From: a virus
DNA length: 28,759 nt
Strand: one strand, 5' to 3'
IMG/VR virus record: IMGVR_UViG_3300042731_004162
Location: 1 to 28,759 of that record
A program made the position numbers and the translations under genes. Each line of letters begins with the position of its first letter. The stretch's first letter is position 1. Shown here piece after piece: positions 23,352 through 28,759 of this stretch. Under the pieces are notes generated by a model. That model saw only the letters and a program-made list of their open reading frames with translations, made no database searches and was not told the DNA's origin.

Positions 23352-24251
23352 CTATTCGTCAAGCCCAAAGAGCCGATACATCACACGCTCGATACAATCC
23401 GACAAACCGATCGGTTGTGTTTTGTCGGGCTCTTCGTCGGGCTCTTCGCGTGGCGGATCTGGAATAACATCGGCGTGCGCGGTCTCTTCTCGTCGCAACG
23501 CCTGAAACTCGATCGTTGCTCTTCGCATCTTTTTTTTTGCCCCTCTTACCCGCTGCGCAATCAACCGCGACCGCGCTCGGATCACAAGCCCATTGCGCAT
23601 CAATGCATCGATCAAATACTCGGCATCGCTTGGCGCTAGAGCGCTTTCGTTGACTATTTCTGACGCTGTAACGCCAAGCCTACCAGTTGACGCTATCAAT
23701 AAAAACATTGCTTCAACGAGCGGTCTGCCACGCTCAAAACAAGTTTTCGGGATCTCGAGATTTTTGATTTCGCTCGACCATCGCTTGCTAATCTCCCTGA
23801 TTTTTTCAATCGTCAGCGTGCGATATTTTTGGCGCAGTTTTTTTTGTTGCTCGGTCTTCCAAGCTTCAACCGAGTTTTCTCGGTTTGCTTTTCTTCTTCG
23901 TCGCGCGCCCTCGCTGCGCGCCCTCGCTGCGCGGCATAATTCACAGCGGCACGGATAGCGCCGCGAACTATATCGCGCAACGGTTCCATGCGCTGGCGGC
24001 GGGTGCAAGTGACGCAAAAAACAATCGCGACAAAGAACAATACAACCGGACAGAACCCGATCGCGCCGCTTCGCGCTGTGCGTCCAAACCCTGTGAGGGA
24101 TCGGCTTGGTACGATCGGGAGAAGCAACGATCAGATCTTTTTTGCTCCCGCACTTTTCACATGGACCATTGTCAGCAAGCCACTCTTTGCGCCTGCGTTG
24201 TATCCAAGCGCGTTGAAAAGCGCGTTGTTTCTCCCGATCTTTGTACGGCAT
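23352..24251 (-). CDS. Degenerate HNH-type zinc protein fused to a winged helix
   Basis: A 299-residue protein. Residues 1-80 follow phage HNH proteins: a Lys/Arg helix (DREKQRAFQRAWIQRRRKEW), then C-x-x-C (31-34), an HRVWTHSAKRR segment and CRDC (74-77). The catalytic places look lost: where the family has D-H-x-D after the first C-x-x-C there is IVASPDRT, and the final C-H is C-F. A second zinc cluster (C101, C103, C106) follows an HGT-x-x-x-Y pattern. Residues about 188-235 look like a winged helix (TGRLGVTASEIVNESALAPS, then LIDALMRNGLVIRARSR). DNA binding is likely, nuclease activity doubtful. It could be a regulator or a small-terminase-like protein; its place near the start of the late block would suit either. 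Confidence 0.6.
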   Translation of the reverse strand: MPYKDREKQRAFQRAWIQRRRKEWLADNGPCEKCGSKKDLIVASPDRTKPIPHRVWTHSAKRRDRVLSGCIVLCRDCFLRHLHPPPAHGTVARYSSRRYPCRCELCRAARARSEGARRRRKANRENSVEAWKTEQQKKLRQKYRTLTIEKIREISKRWSSEIKNLEIPKTCFERGRPLVEAMFLLIASTGRLGVTASEIVNESALAPSDAEYLIDALMRNGLVIRARSRLIAQRVRGAKKKMRRATIEFQALRREETAHADVIPDPPREEPDEEPDKTQPIGLSDCIERVMYRLFGLDE

Positions 24252-24263
24252 GATCGGATCGTG

Positions 24264-24719
24264 TTAGCCAAGTTTCGAGAGTATGCCGCCAACGGGTCCA
24301 TCAGGATCGGATTGTTCGCCCGCTTCAAGCCCGAGAAAATCGCCGATCGTTTTTGCCGCGCTTTCCCGATCAAAATCTTCCGCCTGCAACCTCTCGAGTA
24401 GCACGTGCAAAAATCCTTCGATCCGTTGCCGCGCTCTCTGCTCTTTTGAGATCACAACGCGCAAGCCCGCGATCACATCTTGAAGATCACGCCCGGCTTT
24501 TATCGCGCTCTGTAAAATCTTCTTCGTCTTGTCGTGTTGCTTTCGACTCTCGCGAAGCTTTCGCGACAGATCGCGCACTGCTTTTAGGCGTGCGCGAGAA
24601 AGGCGCTCTGCGCGCGCTAGAGCGCGCTTGATCTCGTCATGGTCTCGAAGGTCGATCACTAGCTCGACCGAGCTTCTAAGCGCCCCTAGCGCCCCCCGTT
24701 TTCGTTTTTTCATCGCCAT
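24264..24719 (-). CDS. Coiled-coil protein, unknown
   Basis: The start at the ATG at 24719 has AAAGGGG upstream; a second ATG at 24713 and a TTG at 24725 are alternatives. The product has 151 residues: a basic start (KKRKRGALGALRSSVELVID), then long charged helices (DEIKRALARAERLSRARLKA, then RKQHDKTKKILQSAIKAGRD) of coiled-coil type, and a Gly/Asp-rich end. It overlaps the preceding gene by 44 bases, an unusually long overlap. No enzyme motif is visible. It is among the first genes of the leftward block. Confidence 0.6.
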   Translation of the reverse strand: MAMKKRKRGALGALRSSVELVIDLRDHDEIKRALARAERLSRARLKAVRDLSRKLRESRKQHDKTKKILQSAIKAGRDLQDVIAGLRVVISKEQRARQRIEGFLHVLLERLQAEDFDRESAAKTIGDFLGLEAGEQSDPDGPVGGILSKLG

Positions 24720-24996
24720 CGCCAACCCCTTTAGCCAGATCGAGATCTACCGCGAGCGCTTCGATCATAAGCTCGTCTTGCTTGACTTGCGCATCGAGAT
24801 ACATGATCGCCGCCGCCGCGTGCTCTAGCATCGCTACGGCTTCCGCGTCGCCGCCCTTGCTCTTGATCTCGCTCGCAACCTTGGTCAGATCTTCAACGAG
24901 AGCTTCAAGCGCCACCTGTCCAAATTTTTCATCCTGTCGCCCTCGCTCGATCGCCTCACGAATGAAATCGGTCGCGCTCTCTGGTTTGTCTCTCAT
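24676..24996 (-). CDS. Small protein with a MazG-like start
   Basis: A 106-residue helical protein, first of the leftward block, with GAGGG upstream. Residues about 12-27 (REAIERGRQDEKFGQV) resemble the E-R-x-R-Q-D-E-K-x-G motif near the start of MazG-like and related phage nucleotide-pyrophosphohydrolase proteins. The rest (LEALVEDLTKVASEIKSKGG, then LEHAAAAIMYLDAQVKQDEL) is compatible with a small helical bundle, but the second metal-binding E-x-x-D helix is not clear. Function is uncertain. The end is Gly/Asp/Lys-rich. Confidence 0.5.
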   Translation of the reverse strand: MRDKPESATDFIREAIERGRQDEKFGQVALEALVEDLTKVASEIKSKGGDAEAVAMLEHAAAAIMYLDAQVKQDELMIEALAVDLDLAKGVGDGDEKTKTGGARGA

Positions 24997-25068
24997 GCGT
25001 CGCCCTCGTTTGCTCGCAACCCTAGCACAGTCTTATGTAGGCAGTACAGAGTCAAAGTAATGAAAGCG

Positions 25069-25100
25069 CCCACATGTGGGTATAACGCTCACATGTAAGC
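25069..25100. promoter_or_regulatory. Palindromic operator pair upstream of the leftward block
   Basis: CCCACATGTGGG (25069-25080) is a perfect 12-bp palindrome, followed at 25087-25100 by the near-palindrome GCTCACATGTAAGC. Both share the core ACATGT. Just downstream for leftward transcription lies a TTGACT (25055-25050) that could be a -35 box, without a convincing -10. A repressor or activator controlling the leftward operon is the simple reading. Confidence 0.5.
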
Positions 25101-25114
25101 GTGAAACTACACGG

Positions 25115-25148
25115 GATCACCCGAGCGCACCCGAGATCACCCGAGCGC
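25115..25148. repeat. Two direct repeats GATCACCCGAGCGC, 20-bp period
   Basis: GATCACCCGAGCGC occurs at 25115-25128 and 25135-25148, separated by six bases. The 20-bp spacing puts both on the same face of the helix (about two turns). They lie between the operator pair and the long repeat array. Confidence 0.6.
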
Positions 25149-25199
25149 CTTTTTCGTACCTTGACACACTTTCGCGCTGATCTTCGCACAACCGAACAC

Positions 25200-25640
25200 A
25201 CAAGCGCAGATCCGGGCACCTTTCAGCACACGCGCGCACCTTGCGGTCATTTTCTGCACTCGAGATCACACGCTCTTACCTGTACCCTCATGCGCCCCCA
25301 TTCAAGCACACGCACTCACATTGCCTACACGTGCGCACATTGCCTACACGCACACACCTTGCTTACACATGGACACACTGGCGCACTTTGGGGCACGGTA
25401 CACACACGCAACCACCTTGCCTACACGTGCGCACCTTGCACACACTGGCGCACCTTGCCCACACAACACCCACACGTGCGCACCTTGCCTACATGTAGGA
25501 CACGGGAGCACAACACCCACACGTGCGCACCTTGCACACACGCAACCACTTCGGCGCACTCGCTCTCACATATCGGCACACATGCGCACTTGGGGCGACA
25601 TCGCGTTACACGCCCGCACGTTTCAGCACTCGAGAGCACA
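25200..25640. repeat. Degenerate tandem array of about 48-bp units with CACGTGCGCACCTTGC core
   Basis: The core CACGTGCGCACCTTGC occurs at 25424-25439, 25473-25488 and 25520-25535, with one mismatch at 25328-25343 and a degenerate copy at 25376-25391 (CACTGGCGCACTTTGG). Start-to-start distances are 48, 48, 49 and 47 bases. The array edges (about 25200 and 25640) are diffuse, made of looser CAC/GCAC units. The plus strand is strongly C/A-rich over the whole stretch. All six frames are partly open here because of low complexity, so no gene is called. A replication origin, packaging or partition-like site, or a multi-site operator region are the options. Confidence 0.75.
25488..25499. promoter_or_regulatory. 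Perfect palindrome CCTACATGTAGG inside the array
   Basis: CCTACATGTAGG is self-complementary and carries the same ACATGT core as the sites at 25069, 25763 and 25796. It abuts the third full copy of the array core. Confidence 0.5.
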
Positions 25641-25762
25641 ACAAAACACACGCGGGCACATGCAACGACAGAAACACACGTTGTGCGTAGCGCGAACACA
25701 CCAAACGACAGAAACGCACACGTAAGAATTTAGGCGCACAGAAACCACATTGCGCACTCTTG

Positions 25763-25807
25763 CCTACATGTGGGCAATGTAGGTGCGTGTCGTTACCCAC
25801 ATGTAGG
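25763..25807. promoter_or_regulatory. Inverted pair of CCYACATGTRGG sites at the right edge of the array
   Basis: CCTACATGTGGG (25763-25774) and CCCACATGTAGG (25796-25807) are exact reverse complements of each other, 33 bases apart (about three helical turns). With the perfect palindromes at 25069 and 25488 they form a set of sites marking both ends and the middle of the array region. They look like binding sites of one protein acting on both divergent operons. Confidence 0.55.
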
Positions 25808-26293
25808 TGCGAGTAGTCAAAAACGGCTGCAAGTGCTTGAAATCTAAGCCTTCTTTCGGAAGCGCCGAAAAGGTACTAGAGCATGCGCCGATTTTTCTGC
25901 GTTTCTAGGGGCATTCTAGCGCCAAGAATCGCTATGTGAGTTTTTTGCAACACACGCACCGTTTTTGATTGCCTTGCATGTGTCGCGCCAAAAAGATACT
26001 TTGCGCGTAATTTGCCGAACATACTGAGCTTTTCGGAAATTCTGGCGAAATCCGCCAACTTGCCGAAAATGCGGCGCGGGAGCAAGCGAAATCGATGTTC
26101 ATATCGCGCGTGATCGTCGTGCGCGGGTGCACGCGTCCAGGAAAACCATCATCGTTTACAGTCAAACGTCTATATATAAAGGGAAGCCAACGAAACCGGG
26201 CGATCTGCACGAGATCACACCAAATAACGCGCCGAAATTATTGCGCTTTTTCAGAACCGCCGAAATTATTTTTGCGGCGTGTGCGTTTTTTCT
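25808..26293. other. Non-coding stretch before the first rightward promoter
   Basis: I see no credible gene here. It holds a bulged stem (25849-25859 with 25865-25873), an A/T-rich TATATATAAAG near 26170 that lacks a good -35 partner, and two exact direct repeats GCCGAAATTATT at 26231-26242 and 26259-26270 (28 bases apart) just upstream of the first promoter cassette. Those repeats could be an operator for that promoter. GATC is absent from the stretch until 26111. Confidence 0.5.
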
Positions 26294-26323
26294 TTGACGC
26301 TGTCTCGTTTTTCGCGCTATTCT
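26294..26323 (+). promoter_or_regulatory. Promoter of cassette copy 1
   Basis: TTGACG (26294-26299), an 18-base spacer and TATTCT (26318-26323) make a sigma-70-type promoter. The spacer end CTCGTTTTTCGCGC and the downstream GTCAGCGCAACTCAGCACGG are nearly identical in the other two copies. The leader runs to AAAGGGAG and the ATG at 26365. Confidence 0.7.
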
Positions 26324-26364
26324 GTAACTGTCAGCGCAACTCAGCACGGAAAGGGAGATACAAA

Positions 26365-26697
26365 ATGACAAACGCAAACGAAATCGCCGCCGCCGCCGCC
26401 AACATCAAAGCCGCTCTCGAAAACGGTTTGATCGTAGATAAAAAGAACCTTTGGAAGTATGCGAAAAGTTCGAAGCTCGCCGCCCGTAAGGCGATGTCAG
26501 AGCTGATCTTCAACTCCGATTGCAACGTCAAGACCTTCCAAGCCGAAACCGGGATCGTCTACTACGACGGAGACAACAACCACGCCGCCCGCACGATCAG
26601 GATCGTCAAGGGCGAAGAAGAGATTTCGGATCTTTACTGGATCGTCGCTGCGAAGCTCGACAACGAGACGACCGCGAAGCTCGGGATCGAACTATAG
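26365..26697 (+). CDS. Small early protein, unknown
   Basis: A 110-residue protein with the ATG at 26365 after AAAGGGAG; the upstream open frame is not used because the start follows the cassette promoter and ribosome site. The first 40 residues are helical and Ala-rich (NANEIAAAAANIKAALENGL, then NLWKYAKSSKLAARKAMSEL). The rest looks like a small alpha/beta domain (KTFQAETGIVYYDGDNNHAA, then ISDLYWIVAAKLDNET). No motif is recognised. It leads the first of three rightward units and is probably produced early. Confidence 0.65.
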   Translation: MTNANEIAAAAANIKAALENGLIVDKKNLWKYAKSSKLAARKAMSELIFNSDCNVKTFQAETGIVYYDGDNNHAARTIRIVKGEEEISDLYWIVAAKLDNETTAKLGIEL

Positions 26698-26710
26698 AAA
26701 GGCCAAGACC

Positions 26711-26905
26711 ATGAATACATGTGAGCATTGCTGCAAACCGCTGAACGATCATGAAGCTATCACTTGCGACGCGTGCGCGATAGCACAGCTAGAGCGCATA
26801 TTGTCAAGCAAAGCTTGGCTAAAGGTTCGCGGGCCTTACATAGAAAAAGCGTTGCGTGAGGAGCTTGCAACGCTGCGAGCGCGCCGCGACATCTTTGGCG
26901 AGTAG
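26711..26905 (+). CDS. Small zinc-ribbon protein
   Basis: A 64-residue protein with an N-terminal zinc knuckle: C-x-x-C (CEHC) at 4-7 and a second pair (CDAC) at 19-22, the spacing of a small treble-clef or ribbon. The C-terminal half is helical and basic (LKVRGPYIEKALREELATLR). The ATG follows AGAAAGG, 13 bases after the stop of the first gene, so the two form a small operon. Small zinc proteins of this kind in phages often bind DNA or host regulators; nothing more specific can be said. Confidence 0.6.
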   Translation: MNTCEHCCKPLNDHEAITCDACAIAQLERILSSKAWLKVRGPYIEKALREELATLRARRDIFGE

Positions 26906-26984
26906 AGATCGCACAAAAAACCAGAAACATTTCAAGCGCGTACAGATTTCAGCAAAAAAACTTTCGGCGCGGTTCGTTTTTTTC

Positions 26985-27014
26985 GTGACATTGTTTCGTT
27001 TTTCGCGCTATTCT
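26985..27014 (+). promoter_or_regulatory. Promoter of cassette copy 2
   Basis: GTGACA (26985-26990), an 18-base spacer and TATTCT (27009-27014). The downstream GTCAGCGCAACTCAGCACGG is identical to copy 1. The similarity with copy 3 extends upstream to about 26907, including AAACATTTCA and a CGCRTACAG block. Confidence 0.7.
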
Positions 27015-27050
27015 TATCTTGTCAGCGCAACTCAGCACGGGAGAAACGAA

Positions 27051-27317
27051 ATGCAAAACGTAATCGACACCAACAACGCCGAAATCGAGACCATCAACAA
27101 CGCGACCTTCGATGTCAATCGCTACTACGATTACACGCAAGAGACCGTGAGAGTATACGAGGGTTTGAGCTTCACGGGTCGCCGCCCGAATTTCTCAAAC
27201 GCGCAGGCGATCGGCGAGTATCGCGGGATCGTGTGCGAAGCTGGCGACATCATCGAGACCGTGCACAACGCGCTTCGCGCCGCGCACCCCGGTTGTTTCT
27301 TCGTGATCGTTGACTAG
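27051..27317 (+). CDS. Small early protein, unknown
   Basis: An 88-residue protein with its ATG at 27051, following the second promoter cassette and GGGAGAAACGAA. The N-terminal 40 residues are Asn/Thr-rich (IDTNNAEIETINNATFDVNR), then Tyr-rich (YYDYTQETVRVYEGL), followed by a helical, Ala-containing C-terminus (GDIIETVHNALRAAHPGCFF). It has no known motif. With the following gene (gap 14 bases) it makes the second rightward unit. Confidence 0.6.
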   Translation: MQNVIDTNNAEIETINNATFDVNRYYDYTQETVRVYEGLSFTGRRPNFSNAQAIGEYRGIVCEAGDIIETVHNALRAAHPGCFFVIVD

Positions 27318-27331
27318 GAAAGGATCGACCA

Positions 27332-27730
27332 ATGAAAAAGCTCACAAAAGCATCAGCAAAAGCAATTGACGCGATGATCGACGGGATCGCGGTTGGCGAC
27401 GCTCGCACGATCGACAACAAGACCGGCTTCATGGCGGTTCACGTCGATCGACTCTCGCGAAACTGCTACTCGATCGCCCACTATTACGAGCAAAACGGTG
27501 ATCTCGTGCCCGATCCCGATCTCGTCGTTTGGCGCGCCGAGACCGGCGACTATGTTCCCGTTTCGCTTCAACTCAGCTCTGGCCATTATTCGCTGGCGCT
27601 TCGACTCGAGAACGATCAACCCGTAGCTTTCGCGCCCGCGCTTTGCCGGGAGCTTGCCAGCTTCGCGAATATGATGGTCAAGAACATCAAGGCGCAGCAA
27701 GGCGGTCTTGCCGGTCTTCGCCGCAAGTAA
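27332..27730 (+). CDS. DUF6908-like early protein
   Basis: A 132-residue protein. The N-terminus is helical (KASAKAIDAMIDGIAVGDAR), the middle holds a beta region with SIAHYYEQNGDLVPDPDLVV and a C-terminal helix ends NIKAQQGG. The AHYYEQNGDLVPDPD stretch and the closing N-I-K-x-Q-Q-G resemble the DUF6908 pattern of phage and plasmid proteins. Ribosome site AGGAAAGGATCG precedes the ATG at 27332. Function of that family is not known to me. Confidence 0.55.
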   Translation: MKKLTKASAKAIDAMIDGIAVGDARTIDNKTGFMAVHVDRLSRNCYSIAHYYEQNGDLVPDPDLVVWRAETGDYVPVSLQLSSGHYSLALRLENDQPVAFAPALCRELASFANMMVKNIKAQQGGLAGLRRK

Positions 27731-27810
27731 GAGATCACCCCGAAACCTCCAAACATTTCACACGCATACAGCTTTCGCGAAAAAAAGTTTTCTCACGCGT
27801 CGCTTTTTTG

Positions 27811-27840
27811 GTGACATTGTCTCGTTTTTCGCGCTATTCT
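27811..27840 (+). promoter_or_regulatory. Promoter of cassette copy 3
   Basis: GTGACA (27811-27816), an 18-base spacer and TATTCT (27835-27840). The following GTCAGCGCAAC is identical to the other copies, with two changes after it (ACAGTACGAAAGG). The ATG of the next gene is at 27879. Confidence 0.7.
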
Positions 27841-27878
27841 TATCTTGTCAGCGCAACACAGTACGAAAGGGCGAGACA

Positions 27879-28124
27879 ATGAACATGAAAATCAACGACA
27901 GAGTAAAAGTTAGCTACTTCGGCGTTACGATCATCGGCGTGATCGAGAGCTTCGACTGCTCGGGCGTCACGCTCGCGTGTGATGAGCCCTTCGATTTCAG
28001 GGGCTCAAAGCGGGACGGAGCTTGGTTGACCTGGCATGAGTTCAAGGGCGCAGAGCTTGTTGAAGCGGGCGAGCGCATCAACTGTGAAACTCACAATGGC
28101 TTCACTTACGGCGTAAGGAGCTAA
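27879..28124 (+). CDS. Small early protein with SH3-like beta fold
   Basis: An 81-residue protein with its ATG at 27879 after GAAAGGGCGAG. The short strands DRVKVSYFGVTIIGVIESFD, then SGVTLACDEPFDFRG and LTWHEFKGAELVEAGERI, look like a small beta barrel of SH3/KOW type. Such proteins often bind RNA or a host enzyme. It starts the third rightward unit and is followed by the partial gene at 28127 (gap 2 bases). The family is not identified. Confidence 0.55.
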   Translation: MNMKINDRVKVSYFGVTIIGVIESFDCSGVTLACDEPFDFRGSKRDGAWLTWHEFKGAELVEAGERINCETHNGFTYGVRS

Positions 28125-28126
28125 CC

Positions 28127-28759
28127 ATGATTATCTTCAAAAGACTTCGCGATGGTTCTTGGGGAGTTGTTGGTCCTGCAAACGAGGTCAAAGTGGGAAC
28201 CTTGACCGTTACGAAGCGCGACGGATCAACGTCAACGGTTGAGTGCGTGAGGGTTAGCGCCCCGTTGCACTCCCGATACAGCGGCGGATCGGAGCGGATC
28301 GGCTACCTCGCAGCCCGCGCCCCCCGCGCGAGAGTACAGCGCGAGCAAGCGCGCCCGGCTTTCAACCGCGAAGACACGGGAACGCGCCGCGCTTCCGCTC
28401 CCGTCAACTCGATCCCTTGCGCAGAGTGCGGCACCCGCCCCGGAGTTATCGAGCACAACGAAGACGTGATTTGTGTTGAGTGCGCACCCGAGAACGTGCG
28501 CCGCGCTTACCTCGCAACGCAGATCGGCGAGGTTGCCCCTCTAACCGCGACCGCCGCCCGGTTGATAGTTGGCGCGCTTGATGTTGGCACCTTCGTTTTT
28601 GCTGGCAAGTCGATCTTCACGGTTTCGCGCCCCGATGGCTCGCGGTTCACTTTCAAGGTTTCAGATTCGCGCCGCTCGCGCCGCTCCCGTCCTGGCGATC
28701 GTGGCGTTTTCTTCGTGTCGGTTCTCAGCGGACCGAACAACACCGCTGATTATTGCTAC
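28127..28759 (+). CDS. Zinc-ribbon early protein, C-terminal end cut by window edge
   Basis: The ATG at 28127 follows AAGGAG, and 211 codons are visible before the right edge. Residues 1-45 are beta (LRDGSWGVVGPANEVKVGTL, then VTKRDGSTSTVECVRV); a basic low-complexity linker (ARAPRARVQREQARPAFNRE) follows. A zinc ribbon sits at about 98-119 (CAECG ... CVEC). The C-terminal part (FTVSRPDGSRFTFKVSDSRR, then GVFFVSVLSGPNNTADYCY) has an R-F-T-F...V-S-V-L-S-G-P-N-N pattern seen in phage proteins of several early regions. Neither nuclease nor helicase motifs are visible. The full function depends on the missing end. Confidence 0.6.
   Translation, partial: MIIFKRLRDGSWGVVGPANEVKVGTLTVTKRDGSTSTVECVRVSAPLHSRYSGGSERIGYLAARAPRARVQREQARPAFNREDTGTRRASAPVNSIPCAECGTRPGVIEHNEDVICVECAPENVRRAYLATQIGEVAPLTATAARLIVGALDVGTFVFAGKSIFTVSRPDGSRFTFKVSDSRRSRRSRPGDRGVFFVSVLSGPNNTADYCY

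Noticed and set aside
23911-23936. Direct repeat GCCCTCGCTGCGC inside the zinc/winged-helix gene
   Set aside because: It is a short in-frame codon repeat within an Arg/Ala-rich stretch of the protein and needs no separate element.
25101-25733. Long open frame over the repeat array, giving a His/Thr-rich protein
   Set aside because: Other frames on both strands are also open over much of the same stretch, which reflects the C/A-rich low complexity. The frame starts at GTG without a ribosome site, and the product is a direct translation of the repeat units.
26156-26177. TTTACA and TATATATAAAG as a rightward promoter
   Set aside because: The spacing between TTTACA and TATAAA is only 14 bases, and no gene starts nearby other than the one already served by the cassette promoter.
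26095-26364. Upstream extension of the first rightward gene
   Set aside because: It runs through the promoter cassette. The ATG at 26365 follows the promoter and AAAGGGAG, as at the two other cassettes.

Overview
This window reads as part of a tailed double-stranded DNA phage (or a prophage of one) with a Gram-negative host. The phage assignment rests on a PBSX-type portal, a Mu F/SPP1 gp7-type minor head protein, an XkdF-type prohead protease domain, a scaffold-like protein, an HK97-like major capsid protein, a gp6-like connector and a lysis cassette. Two encoded proteins carry lipobox signal peptides, and the lysis set includes a spanin-like lipoprotein; both point to a Gram-negative host. 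I see no tRNA, rRNA, integrase, transposase or CRISPR array. The terminase is not in the window, and both edges cut genes.

Layout. Positions 1-24996 form one long leftward (minus-strand) late block of tightly packed, often overlapping genes. In transcription order it runs: two small early-late genes; a zinc-ribbon/winged-helix protein; a fibre-like protein; the lysis cassette (amidase endolysin, a small protein, a holin candidate, a lipoprotein spanin candidate); two small proteins; portal; MuF-type protein; a lipoprotein metzincin; a small basic protein; an acidic protein; a 1529-residue multi-enzyme protein; a scaffold-like protein; major capsid protein; a decoration-like protein; and then a series of virion proteins ending in the connector at the left edge. 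Positions 24997-26364 hold a 1.3 kb divergent control region. It contains a roughly 48-bp repeat array (CACGTGCGCACCTTGC core) and palindromes of the form CCYACATGTRGG. Positions 26365-28759 carry small rightward genes in three transcription units, each led by a near-identical copy of one promoter/leader cassette.

The outstanding feature is the 1529-residue protein. From N- to C-terminus it joins a helical region, six His-x-His motifs, a D12-class (Dam-like) DNA adenine methyltransferase, a Pol-beta-fold nucleotidyltransferase, a LigD-like 3'-phosphoesterase domain, an ATP-dependent DNA ligase and the XkdF prohead protease. It sits immediately upstream of the scaffold gene, where the prohead protease normally is, and its ribosome site is enclosed in a perfect 9-bp stem. 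My inference is that this is a LigD-like end-processing and methylation kit that may be packaged and cut free by its own protease. The proteins flanking it share a C-terminal W(E/Q)HDLN...DxW motif. The window is also strikingly rich in GATC (22 in the first 1020 bases, 8 in the 333-bp gene at 26365), yet GATC is absent from 25268-26110. This fits a Dam-like enzyme in the same genome, though the enzyme's specificity is unproven.

All domain calls are by eye from motifs and gene order; no database search was run.
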